A DNA stretch of 15,934 bases from an uncultured Verrucomicrobiae bacterium (GTDB lineage Bacteria; Verrucomicrobiota; Verrucomicrobiia; Verrucomicrobiales; Akkermansiaceae): positions 1 through 15,934 of the forward strand of contig CALGOH010000188.1 of NCBI GenBank assembly GCA_937957985.1, given 5' to 3'. The notes beneath the pieces are model-generated. The model was not told the origin of the DNA. It saw only the letters and a list, made by a program, of their open reading frames with translations, and searched no databases. Both the position numbers and the translations under genes were made by a program. Positions 1 through 15,500 of this stretch are shown here, piece by piece (the first letter of the stretch is position 1; every line of letters begins with the position of its first letter).

Positions 1-1442
<1,442 letters not shown>

Positions 1443-1449
1443 GGGGTGG

Positions 1450-1558
1450 CGCAAGGCGATGCCTTGCGAGGGGTGGGCGAAGCGATGCTTCGCCTCGTGC
1501 CGGTCCGGATCGGGACACGGCATCGCCGTGTCCAGCGGCTCGCGAAGCATCGCTTCGC
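1450..1558. repeat. Cluster of four perfect mini-hairpins between convergent genes (possible bidirectional terminator)
   Basis: Four hairpins lie in 109 bp, each with a three-base loop. H1 (1450-1468) has arms CGCAAGGC and GCCTTGCG around GAT. H2 (1476-1494) has arms GGCGAAGC and GCTTCGCC around GAT. H3 (1513-1533) has arms GGACACGGC and GCCGTGTCC around ATC. H4 (1542-1558) has arms GCGAAGC and GCTTCGC around ATC. All share a GC-GAT-GC core. The 17-base H4 is the exact reverse complement of the inner part of H2, so H2 and H4 could also pair with each other. There is no T-tract, so classical intrinsic termination is not shown. The position between the lepA stop and the stop of the facing gene suits transcript-end protection or termination. 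The form is REP-like. Confidence 0.8.
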
Positions 1559-1565
1559 ACCACGT

Positions 1566-3005
1566 TCAGGGGTTTGGCGGGTAGTCGAAGGTGATCGGGG
1601 TCTCCGGATCGAAATGGAGCGTGCCGTCGGGAAGCAAAGTGGCACCTACGGCTTTGAATTGCAGACGTTCGTCGGGCAGTCGCCTCAGCTGAATCGGCTC
1701 GCCGTCGAAGGGAGAAATCAGGGGGTCGATGGTGAGTGCTTCGATGCTCTCGGGATACGTGCCTGTTTTGTGCCGGTGGAGTTCGGCGGCGATGGAGAGG
1801 CGGTGGAAGCGGAGGTGGAGGATTCGTAGCATGGACAATCCAAGGCCGTCTTGAATGTAGGTCCAGTCGTCCCAGTTGTCGCTCCAGGGACTGCTGAACG
1901 CGTGCGTTCGAGGGTCGATGTGAAACTTATAGGATTTCAGATCCGCGAAGGTGAAGAAGTGGGGGTCGGCAGCTTCTGGAAGGCCTCGCAGGATGGGGAC
2001 AAGCGATTCGACGTCCTCGGCCAGATTGGCCTGCCGATAGCCAATGGGTTTTGCCTCCCACCACCAATCGGCCAGGGTTGCTCGTCTTTTGCCCCAGCCA
2101 TCGCCCCATGTGAGGTCGGATAGCCCAACGGAGATAGGCTGATTGGTGATATGTTCGTCCTCCGCATACGTGTGGCAAAGACGATGAAGCCGACATTCTT
2201 CAGCTTGCAGGTAGGGAAGGACGGAGTCGACGGAAGCCAGAGCTGAATCGAGTTTCCCGAGCTGGCGAGGATTGCTTCGCAGGTTTGCGATGAGAAGCGG
2301 TAGTCCTTCCACGGCTCGCTGCAAAACCGTGTCATCAACCCACCACCAGTAAGGTGTCGGATCTTGCCAGACATCGACCAGATGGATTGCCAGAATGAAA
2401 TCCCGGACCGCGCCGTCTGAATCTCCTGACTCCGCGAGGAGCGAACTGTGGAAGATCAGAAAATTCCCGGACCAGCCGGCGATCTGGGCCGCGTAATTGG
2501 GGTGATTGTCGGACGTTGAAACGCTTGGATTGAGAAGGCCCCAGTCAGCCATGAGTTCGTCGACCTTCCGTCGCTGCGTTTGAAGTTTTGAAACGAGGTT
2601 CTCTGCCAGGAGCTTCTGAGTGAGCCCGGGTTCGGGTCTGATCATGGCGCCCCGCAGATCGGCGAAAGGATTGGGTGAGGTGCCGTTCACGTATTCGGAG
2701 TAAGCGGGGCGTCTGAAGCCCATCGCAATGAAGACCTTGCCCGGGTGAATGATCCGCAGGGCCTCTCTGAAAGATCTCTTCTGAACCTCGACCAAACCAT
2801 CTTCTGGGGAGGGCAGATCAGGCTGCATCGGGATGTTCATCCCCCGCAACTGCTCGAGGGTGGCGTCGATCTTGCCTTGTCCCCAGCGATTGACGCCCCA
2901 GTAGAACACCACCACTCCGACCACCGCCACGAAGGGCGCGATCGCGAGGAATCGGTGGACGCGCTTGGAGCGGATCAGCCGCCAGAGCCATTTCGGGAGA
3001 CGCAT
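1566..3005 (-). CDS. Hypothetical membrane-anchored protein, function unknown
   Basis: I do not recognise a named family. From the ATG at 3005-3003 the protein has 479 residues. It starts with a basic stretch (RSKRVHR, about residues 12-18) and one transmembrane segment (about residues 19-37, LAIAPFVAVVGVVVFYW), so the N-terminus should be cytoplasmic and the long remainder outside. The body is helical with many Trp and Leu residues. The C-terminal 70 residues (TGTYPESIEALTIDPLISPF, then a GEPI strand and the FKAVG strand) resemble the ends of many verrucomicrobial and planctomycete hypothetical proteins, which read YP-x-L, DPF-G-P-L, Y-S-V-G. A longer reading from 3059 would add 18 residues without homology-like character, so I chose the start that opens directly on the membrane anchor. 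It is convergent with lepA and downstream of uvrA, separated from uvrA by a repeat element. Confidence 0.7.
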   Translation of the reverse strand: MRLPKWLWRLIRSKRVHRFLAIAPFVAVVGVVVFYWGVNRWGQGKIDATLEQLRGMNIPMQPDLPSPEDGLVEVQKRSFREALRIIHPGKVFIAMGFRRPAYSEYVNGTSPNPFADLRGAMIRPEPGLTQKLLAENLVSKLQTQRRKVDELMADWGLLNPSVSTSDNHPNYAAQIAGWSGNFLIFHSSLLAESGDSDGAVRDFILAIHLVDVWQDPTPYWWWVDDTVLQRAVEGLPLLIANLRSNPRQLGKLDSALASVDSVLPYLQAEECRLHRLCHTYAEDEHITNQPISVGLSDLTWGDGWGKRRATLADWWWEAKPIGYRQANLAEDVESLVPILRGLPEAADPHFFTFADLKSYKFHIDPRTHAFSSPWSDNWDDWTYIQDGLGLSMLRILHLRFHRLSIAAELHRHKTGTYPESIEALTIDPLISPFDGEPIQLRRLPDERLQFKAVGATLLPDGTLHFDPETPITFDYPPNP

Positions 3006-3121
3006 GGTGCCATGCCCTACGGAGTTTGAGGTATGCACCTTGCGAACGGAGGATCGCATCTTCTACCGCGAAGATCGGGACTACATTCAAGGTTCTCCAA
3101 ATCGAAGGGGTTGCTTGAGTT
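3006..3121. other. Intergenic leader upstream of the membrane-protein gene
   Basis: This 116-bp stretch holds no gene that I can support. It should contain the promoter for the minus-strand gene starting at 3005, but I see no convincing -35/-10 pair and only a weak AGGG about ten bases before the start. GGGACTACATTC at 3077-3088 matches 11 of 12 bases of the outer part of the right arm of the neighbouring inverted repeat (GGGACTACATAC, 3260-3271). It may therefore be a fragment of a further copy of that element. Confidence 0.4.
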
Positions 3122-3263
3122 GTATGTAGTTCCCCCTTCAGGGGGTCTTCCGGTGCCTGGAGATGGGAGGTCGAAGCCGAGGTCGAGAAATGGTTGTGGT
3201 CGATGGATGGATGAGTGGTGCGGAGCCGCACCGGTGTCGCGGGAAGACCCCCTGAAGGGGGGA

Positions 3264-3271
<8 letters not shown>
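3122..3271. repeat. MITE-like element with 30-bp terminal inverted repeats
   Basis: The left arm 3122-3151 begins GTATGTAGTTCCCCC and ends GGGTCTTCC. The right arm 3242-3271 is its reverse complement with a single mismatch (29 of 30). The arms enclose about 90 bp without a credible gene. Each arm also contains a short hairpin, CCCCCT-TC-AGGGGG or its complement. Read as protein, each arm gives VVPPSGGLP, a string I associate from memory with repeats in planctomycete and verrucomicrobial genomes; this needs a search. The right arm overlaps the 3' end of uvrA: the last Met codon (3267-3269) and the TAG stop (3264-3266) lie inside it. No transposase is encoded, so any mobility would need help from elsewhere. 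Confidence 0.85.
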
Positions 3272-9206
<5,935 letters not shown>

Positions 9207-9291
9207 GGGCGGACCGTAGGCGGAATGGGGCCGGTGGCTAGCGGAGTTTCGCGCTGATAGCGGGAGACGGCGCGGGGCGTAGCATCAGCCG
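9207..9291. promoter_or_regulatory. Divergent promoter region between uvrA and the sulfatase gene
   Basis: These 85 bp separate the GTG start of uvrA (minus) from the ATG of the sulfatase (plus), so both promoters must lie here or reach into the genes. I see no clear -35/-10 pair, no LexA-type palindrome that I would defend, and no Shine-Dalgarno sequence before either start. The call rests on gene orientation alone. Confidence 0.35.
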
Positions 9292-10590
9292 ATGCGCGCG
9301 ATTCTTTTCATGCTGCTGGCGCCGATCCTGGCGGGGGCCAAGCCGAACATCATCTTCATGCTTTCCGACGACCTGGCCCAGGGCGACGTCGGCGCCTACG
9401 GCCAGAAGCTCATCCAGACGCCCAACCTCGACCGCATGGCGAAGGAGGGGACGCTCTACCATCAGGCTTACACCGGCACGAGCGTATGCGCGCCGGCCCG
9501 GAGTTCGCTGATGACCGGGCTTCACATGGGGCATTGTCCCATCCGCGCGAACCGCGAGGTGAAGCCGGAGGGGCAGAAGCCGCTGCCCGCGGAAACCGTG
9601 ACCGTCGCCCAACTGCTCAAGAAGGAAGGCTATGCGACCGGCTGCACGGGGAAGTGGGGGATGGGGATGTTCGACTCCACCGGCAGTCCGTTCAAGAAGG
9701 GCTTCGACCGCTTCTTCGGCTAGAACTGCCAGCCGCCCGTCCACAGCTTCTTCCCCTACTATCTCTAAGACGACGACAAGCGGATCCCACTCGACGGGAA
9801 GACCTACGCTCAGGATTTGATTCAGGGAGCGGCACTCGATTTCATCCGCGAGCACAAGGACGGTCCGTTCTTCCTGTTCTATGCGATGACGCTGCCGCAC
9901 GGGCGCTACGAGATCGATGACCAGGGCATCTACAGGGACAAGCCGTGGTCGGAGAAGGAGAAGAACTACGCCGCCATGGTCACCCGGCTCGATCACGACC
10001 TCGGCGAGATGCTCGAGCTGCTCGAGGAACTGGGCATCGATGACAACACGCTGGTGATGGTCGCCGGAGACAACGGTTCGTCCTTCGCGCCGGATTCGGA
10101 TATCGGGAAGCGCTTCGACCAGACCATGGGCGGAAAGCTGCGGGGGTTCAAAAGGGGCATGTACGAGGGTGCCCTCAGGCAGGCGGCGATCTCGCGCTGG
10201 CCGGGCCAGGTTCCGGCGGGCCGCGTCACCGAAGAGCCGTGGGCCTTCTGGGATTTCCTGCCGACCGCGGTCGAACTGGCCGGCGGGAAACTGCCGGAGG
10301 ACCTGGAAACCGACGGTCATTCGCTGGGTTCATTCCTCAAGGGAGGGGACGCGCCGGAGCGTGATTACTTCTACTGGGAGCTGCACGAGCGCCGGGCGAT
10401 CCAGGCGATCCGCTTCGGCGACTGGAAGGCGGTGCGCAACGGGCTGAAGTCACCGGTCGAACTCTACGACCTGGCGAGGGATCCCGGGGAAACCACCGAC
10501 CTCGCCGGCGAGGAGCCGGAACTGGTTGAGAAGGCGGCCAGGCTCATGGCGGAGGCACGGGTCGATGACCCGGCCTGGCCGATGAAGTGA
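9292..10590 (+). pseudogene. Secreted S1-family arylsulfatase, interrupted by two in-frame stop codons
   Basis: Sulfatases of this family hydrolyse sulfate esters with a formylglycine made from a Cys. The frame spans 432 codons. A short signal peptide (about residues 1-16) is followed by metal-binding Asp26-Asp27, the CxPxR signature CAPAR with Cys66, Lys121 in TGKWG, His203 in TLPHG, Asp260-Asn261 in AGDNG, and RGFKRGMYEG near the substrate pocket. All expected active-site residues are present. However, codon 144 (9721-9723) is TAG and codon 159 (9766-9768) is TAA. From comparison with family members recalled as FFGYNCQR and LYDD or LWRN, both stops fall where Tyr (or Trp for the second) is expected. 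No indel is needed and similarity resumes at once. Taken literally it encodes a 143-residue fragment; a TTG at 9817 could restart the rest. It is divergent from uvrA. It may be a recent pseudogene or a sequencing artefact. Confidence 0.85.
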
Positions 10591-11010
10591 TCACGACTCA
10601 CCGGCTGACCCGCTTTCGGAGTTGCGGGTCGGATCGGGCAGGATCTCCGCGAGTTCGAAGTCGATGATGCAGAAGCGGCCGCGGTTTCGGTCGTAGGTGA
10701 TGTTGCGGCGTTCGGCATCGAGGTGGCGGACGCCGTAGTGTTTTTCAAGGTCGTCGAAGAGCTCCAGCGCGCGTTCCTTGCTGATCTGCGAGGCGACCTC
10801 GCCGCAGGACGAGCTGACGAAGTAGAGCTCCTCCGGATGCTCTTCGAGGACGCGGGGAACGTAGGGGCAGCCGCGGTGTTCGAGCACCTTCAGGGTTTCG
10901 ACCTCGGTGGCGTAGCGCTTGTCGGCATCGGTGCCGCGGAAGCGCTTGTGCACGCGCCCCATCCAGTCGAGCCGGACTTCGGCGCGGATTCCGTCTTTCA
11001 GTTCTCGCAT
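10591..11010 (-). CDS. Miniature kinase-like protein in the mgtE operon
   Basis: This protein of 139 residues reads like a reduced protein-kinase fold, comparable to RIO/Bud32 or lipopolysaccharide-kinase types. Lys22 (VHKRF) fits the ATP-binding lysine and Glu36 or Glu38 the helix-C glutamate. HLDAERRN (His96, Asp98, Asn103) matches the catalytic loop HxDxxxxN, and IDFE (Asp117) matches the DFG metal site. A glycine-rich loop is not obvious, and the usual C-lobe after the DFG-like motif is almost absent, so activity is uncertain. The start ATG at 11010-11008 lies three bases after the mgtE stop, so the two genes are almost certainly co-transcribed and perhaps translationally coupled. Its stop abuts the sulfatase stop in the shared palindrome TGATCA. 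The substrate is unknown; regulation of the transporter is only a guess. Confidence 0.78.
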   Translation of the reverse strand: MRELKDGIRAEVRLDWMGRVHKRFRGTDADKRYATEVETLKVLEHRGCPYVPRVLEEHPEELYFVSSSCGEVASQISKERALELFDDLEKHYGVRHLDAERRNITYDRNRGRFCIIDFELAEILPDPTRNSESGSAGES

Positions 11011-11013
11011 GAT

Positions 11014-12414
11014 TCAGAGGCCCAGCACGGCCTGGGCGATGGTAAAGTAGATGATCATGCCGGAGACGTCCACCAGCGTGGTGATGGCCGGGGCGGCGAC
11101 GGCGGCGGGGTCGAGGCGGATGGCGCGGGCGCCGAGGGGAAGCAGGGCGCCGATGCAGGTGGAAGTGACGACCTGGGCGCTGAGGGCGAGCGCCACGGTG
11201 AGCCCGAAGCGGGTGAAGCCGACCCCTTCCGGCAGCTCCGGCCGGAAGGCCGGGAGAATGAGAACGGTGACGGCGGCGATCGAGGCGCCGAGCAGCAGGC
11301 CGAGCAGAATGCCGAGGCGAAACTCCTTCCACAGGACCCTGCCGGCCTGGCCAGCTTCGAGTTCGCCGAGCGACATCGCGCGGATGACCATGGTCGAGGC
11401 CTGGCCGCCGGTGTTCCCGCCGGCGGCGACGACCATCGGCAGGTAGAGCGACAGCAGGAAGACGCCGGTGAGGGTGTCCTCGAAGCGCATCATCACGTAG
11501 CCCGAGGCGATGGCCAGGAAGGCGAGACCGACGAGCCACACGAAGCGCCGCTTGAAGTGGGTGAAGACCGAACTCTGAAGATAGGTTTCCTCGTTCTGCT
11601 CGCTGACGATACCGGCCTGCTTCTCGATGTCCTCGGTGCTTTCCTCCTGGAGGATCTCCATCGCGTCGTCGTGCGTGATGATCCCGAGCAGGTGGTCGAA
11701 CTCATCGACGACCGGCAGCACGATGAGGTCGTAGCGGAGCAGCGTGTTGGCGGCCTCTTCCTGGTCGGCGGTGGCGAGCACGCGTTGCTCGGGGCCGACC
11801 TCGGCCATGACGTCGCGGATGGGGGTGTCCCAGGTGTTGAAGGCGAGGTCGCGGAGGCGCACGCGGCCGATCAGATGGCCCTTGGCGTTGATGACGAAGA
11901 TGCGGGAAAGCGTTTCGGCGTTGTCCTGGTCGCGGCGCAGGTGGTCGATGGCCTGCTTGACCGTCATCGAGGCGAACAGCCGGCCGAAGCGGGTGGTCAT
12001 CCGGCCGCCGGCGGTCTCGGGCCCGTAGCGCAGCAGGCTGCGGGTGAGTTCCTCGTCCTCGGGACCGAGCAGTCCGAGGTAGCGCAGCCGGGCCTCGTCG
12101 CCCACCACCTGGAGGATGTCCACGCGGTCGTCGTCGGAAAGCTCGCGGAACAGGACCTTCAACTCGGACGGGCTGAAATAGTCGAGGGCCTCCTCGATCA
12201 TCGGCTCCGGCAGCTCGACGATCATGTCGGCCGCCAGCTCGGGGCCGATGGATTTCAGGAAAAGCTCGTGTTTCCCCTGCTCGGTGGCCTCGTAGAGGTC
12301 GGCGAGGTCCGCGTAATGGGTCTCGGTCGCGGCCGCGAGGATGGCGCTCTGGTCGCCCGCCTCCAGGGCGCGGACCAGTTCCTCGGACGTGGGCGTGGCC
12401 GTCTCCTCGGGCAT
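11014..12414 (-). CDS. mgtE: Magnesium transporter MgtE
   Basis: MgtE is a homodimeric inner-membrane Mg2+ channel gated by cytosolic Mg2+. From the ATG at 12414-12412 it has 466 residues, close to the usual 450. An N-terminal helical MgtE_N domain (about 10-135) is followed by a CBS pair (about 140-260, with RIFVINAKGHLIGRV and HLLGIITHDDAMEIL). The plug helix follows (STEDIEKQAG), then five membrane helices (about 290-466). The pore motif P-x5-GGNxGxQ is present as PMVVAAGGNTGGQ (about 326-338). The C-terminus DVSGMIIYF matches the last helix. In-frame ATGs at 12426 and 12546 would lengthen it by 4 or 44 residues; the 44 extra residues do not look like MgtE, so the inner start is preferred. 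No ribosome-binding site decides it. It is the first gene of a two-gene operon with a kinase-like gene and is divergent from the amylase gene. Confidence 0.95.
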   Translation of the reverse strand: MPEETATPTSEELVRALEAGDQSAILAAATETHYADLADLYEATEQGKHELFLKSIGPELAADMIVELPEPMIEEALDYFSPSELKVLFRELSDDDRVDILQVVGDEARLRYLGLLGPEDEELTRSLLRYGPETAGGRMTTRFGRLFASMTVKQAIDHLRRDQDNAETLSRIFVINAKGHLIGRVRLRDLAFNTWDTPIRDVMAEVGPEQRVLATADQEEAANTLLRYDLIVLPVVDEFDHLLGIITHDDAMEILQEESTEDIEKQAGIVSEQNEETYLQSSVFTHFKRRFVWLVGLAFLAIASGYVMMRFEDTLTGVFLLSLYLPMVVAAGGNTGGQASTMVIRAMSLGELEAGQAGRVLWKEFRLGILLGLLLGASIAAVTVLILPAFRPELPEGVGFTRFGLTVALALSAQVVTSTCIGALLPLGARAIRLDPAAVAAPAITTLVDVSGMIIYFTIAQAVLGL

Positions 12415-12599
12415 GCCGGGGAGCATGCGGGCGTCGGCTGGCACCCGCAAGCCCCGGTCTCCGGGCAGGGTTTCAAGGGCGTCGGGGAGTTTGGCAGAGG
12501 GGAGTCCTTGTGCTTTGTTGGTAAACCGACGGCGACCGCCCGCCATCCGCAGATCACAGGCAAAAACCCCGGAGTTCCGGCTCCATCGCCCCGAAACCC
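12415..12599. promoter_or_regulatory. Divergent intergenic region between mgtE and the amylase gene
   Basis: These 185 bp lie between two divergent starts and should hold both promoters. No sigma-70 type box pair stands out. A short hairpin CCCGG-TCT-CCGGG occurs around 12453-12467 (position approximate), and TTTGTTGGTAAACC near 12513 is the least GC-rich part. I looked for an M-box or ykoC-like Mg2+ riboswitch ahead of mgtE and could not recognise one. If mgtE starts at 12546, most of this region would be coding. Confidence 0.35.
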
Positions 12600-15500
12600 A
12601 TGATGTCCCGCTTCTGGAACTGGCCCGGCCTGCTCGCCGGGTGGCTCCTTCTCCTCGGCCCGCAGGTCCGCGGCGAGGCGATGCTGCAGTATTTCAACAT
12701 CAGCTGGGCCGAGCTGACCGCCAAGATGCCGGAGATCGCCGAGGCGGGCTATTCCTCGCTGTGGCTGCCGCCGCCGACGAAGGGATCCGGCGGGCTCTCG
12801 GTCGGCTACGACTGCTGGGACCGCTTCGACCTGGGCTCGAAGGACCAGCGGGGCAGCACCCGGACCCGCTACGGCACCGAGGCGGAGCTGCTGGAAATGG
12901 TGCGCGTCGCCCACCGCTTCGGGATCCGCGTCTATTTCGACAACATCATGAACCACAACGCGTTCGACGTGCCGGGCTACAACGCCTTCACGCCGATCGA
13001 CATCTACCCCGGTTTCCTCCCCGAGGATTTCCACCTCAGGCGGACCGAGGACGGGTTCTATCGGAAATGGGACAACACCCGCGACTGGAACGACGCCTGG
13101 CAGGTCCAGAACCTCGGGCTTTCCGACCTCATCGACATCGCCACCGAGCCGGGATCGCTGAACTACAACCACGGCGCCTACGAGGGTGACACGATTCCGA
13201 AGTTCGAGTTCGTGCGTCAGCCGGACAACCCGGAATACTACTGCTACATCCCGACCGCACCCGGGCAGAAGCATGCGAACGGCCAGGGCACCTACGTCGG
13301 CTTCGGACCGGGCAACGGGATCACGCCGGGCACCATCGCCGCGGATCCTTCCTTTTATTCGGAACGGGTCGAGGACTTCCTCCACCGCGCGGCGCGCTGG
13401 AAGATGGACCGTACCAAGGCCGACGGACTGCGACTCGACGCGGTGAAGCACACGCCCGCCGACTTCTTCGGCGCCACCTTCGGGGCCGACAAGGACTCGT
13501 CGAACTACGGCTACACGGGACAGGTCCAGCTCCAGTTCAACCTGACCCGCGGTTTTTCCGACTGGGACAACCACCGCGACTCGGTCTTCAACACCGAGCA
13601 GGGCCGGGACGACGCGATGCTCTTCGGCGAACACCTCGGCCAGCCGCCGGCCTACGGATCCTACATCGATGCCGGCATGCGCCTGGTCGACAACGACCTG
13701 CGCTCGAACTTCAACAACCTGCTCGGCAACCCGTCGGCGGGGCTGAACGGCTTCGACCAGCCGGGTTCGGGCGGCTTCCCGCCCTCGGTCGCGGTGATGC
13801 ACGCGCAGAGCCACGACAACGACTTCGCCGCCCGCCGCGAGCTGCAGCACGCGTTCTATTTCACCCGTGAGGGGCTCGGGCTCGTCTATACCGACGGCAA
13901 CTACCACGCCGAGACGCTCGGCGAGAGCGGCGGGGCGTTTCCGCGGCACGCGAACACCTCCTTCCTCGGCCAATGGGGCGATATCCGGCTGCCGAACCTG
14001 GCGACCCTGCACCAGGACTTCGCGAGGGGCTACCAGGTGGGCCGCTGGAGCGACAGTGACTTCGTGGCCTACGAGCGCCTCGACAAGCGCGAGAACGGCG
14101 GCATGAACGACTCGGACGCTGTGACGATGTTGATCATGCTCAACGACAACTACGCGAACGGCCAGTCGCGCGGGCTTTCGACCTCGTTCCGCTCGACCGG
14201 CGGTGCCGGAGCCGACAACGACCCGAACACCGGCGACGAGTATCTCTTTCAGTACGCCCGCGGCTACGGCAGCCAGACCGGGTTCTACACCTATGCTTCC
14301 CAGCTCGGCTCGGTGATCGTCGGTCCGGGAAGCTACTTCATCTTCGCCCCCCGGACCCCGGAGGAGTCGGACCTGTGGAAGAGCGCGGGCGGTTCGCCGC
14401 TGACCATCTATCAGGACGGCGAGTCGGCCGGCACGGTGGATGTCGTGCGTCGCGACGGTCCCGACGGCGATCCCGGCTTCAATCCCTACGGCCTGCCGGA
14501 CCCGGTGACCGACGACTTCAGCTACACGATCTCCCTGCCGCGCGTGACCTCCGACAGCGATCTCGACTTCGTGGTCCGCACCGACGGCTCGGCGGAGAAC
14601 ATCCTGCTGAAGTTGGACGGCGGGATCGACCTCAACGGCACCGTGCCGCCGGGGAACACCGATCCCTTCCTCCGCGACAACCCGCCGGCGCTGAGCACGG
14701 ACGTCTTCCTCGGCTACGAGCAACCGACCTTCGTCCGGCGGACGCATGCCGAGAAGTTCGCCGCGGTCGACACCACCCGTTGCCAGCTCGGGTCGCCCGG
14801 CGCGGAGACCTATGTCAAGACCATCGGCTCGGGATCGGTTTCGGTGGTGAACGGCCCGGTCGGCGCGAACGACTACTCGAGCGACGGCGGCAACCGCGCG
14901 GAGTTCCTCTACCACGAGCCCTCGGCGGTGGTCGGCGGCACGCCGGGAGGCGGATGGCCGGGCGGATCGGCCCCGCTGCAGTACGTCGAGGGAGGGTCGA
15001 CGATTTCGCTGTGGGCCAAGCCGAATGCGGTCGGCGGCGGGTTCCGGATGTTCTGTTACTACACGACCGACGGTTCGAACCCCGAGGGAGCCGGTGGTGC
15101 CGGAACCGGCACGACGTCGGTGGTCGAGATGAACTACTCCCACGACGAGGCGGGCGACGACTGGTGGATGACCGCCACGCTGCCGCAGCCGGCGAACGGT
15201 GAGGAGCTGCGCTACAAGATCGGCATCTTCAAGGAGAACGCCGGAAGCATCTACCCGTCCAGCCAGGCCTCGGTGGACCGCAAGAAGCAGATGCTCACCG
15301 AGTTCAAGGTCGAGGGTTTCGACCCGTCGGCGATCACCTACTCGCCGCACAACGACTACAACTCGACGGCCACCGGGCTTGATGAGGGCTTCCACATCCT
15401 GCGCGCGCGCGCCTTCCTGCGCCGCGACGGCAAGGCCTCGCTCTACAACACCTTCAAGCAAACCTTCTACTACGACGCCGAGCGGCCGGGCGGAGAGATC

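Noticed and set aside
9721..9768. Selenocysteine, pyrrolysine or genetic-code reassignment to explain the sulfatase stops
   Set aside because: Neither stop is TGA, so selenocysteine does not apply. TAG, TAA and TGA would need different explanations, and TAG and TGA serve as normal stops in neighbouring genes. Mutation or base-call error is simpler.
12415..12599. Mg2+ riboswitch upstream of mgtE
   Set aside because: I could not identify the conserved helices of an M-box; only one short hairpin is visible and it could be chance in GC-rich DNA.
10723..12603. A 626-codon open frame on the plus strand over mgtE and the kinase-like gene
   Set aside because: It is antisense to clear MgtE and kinase-like motifs and has no recognisable feature of its own.
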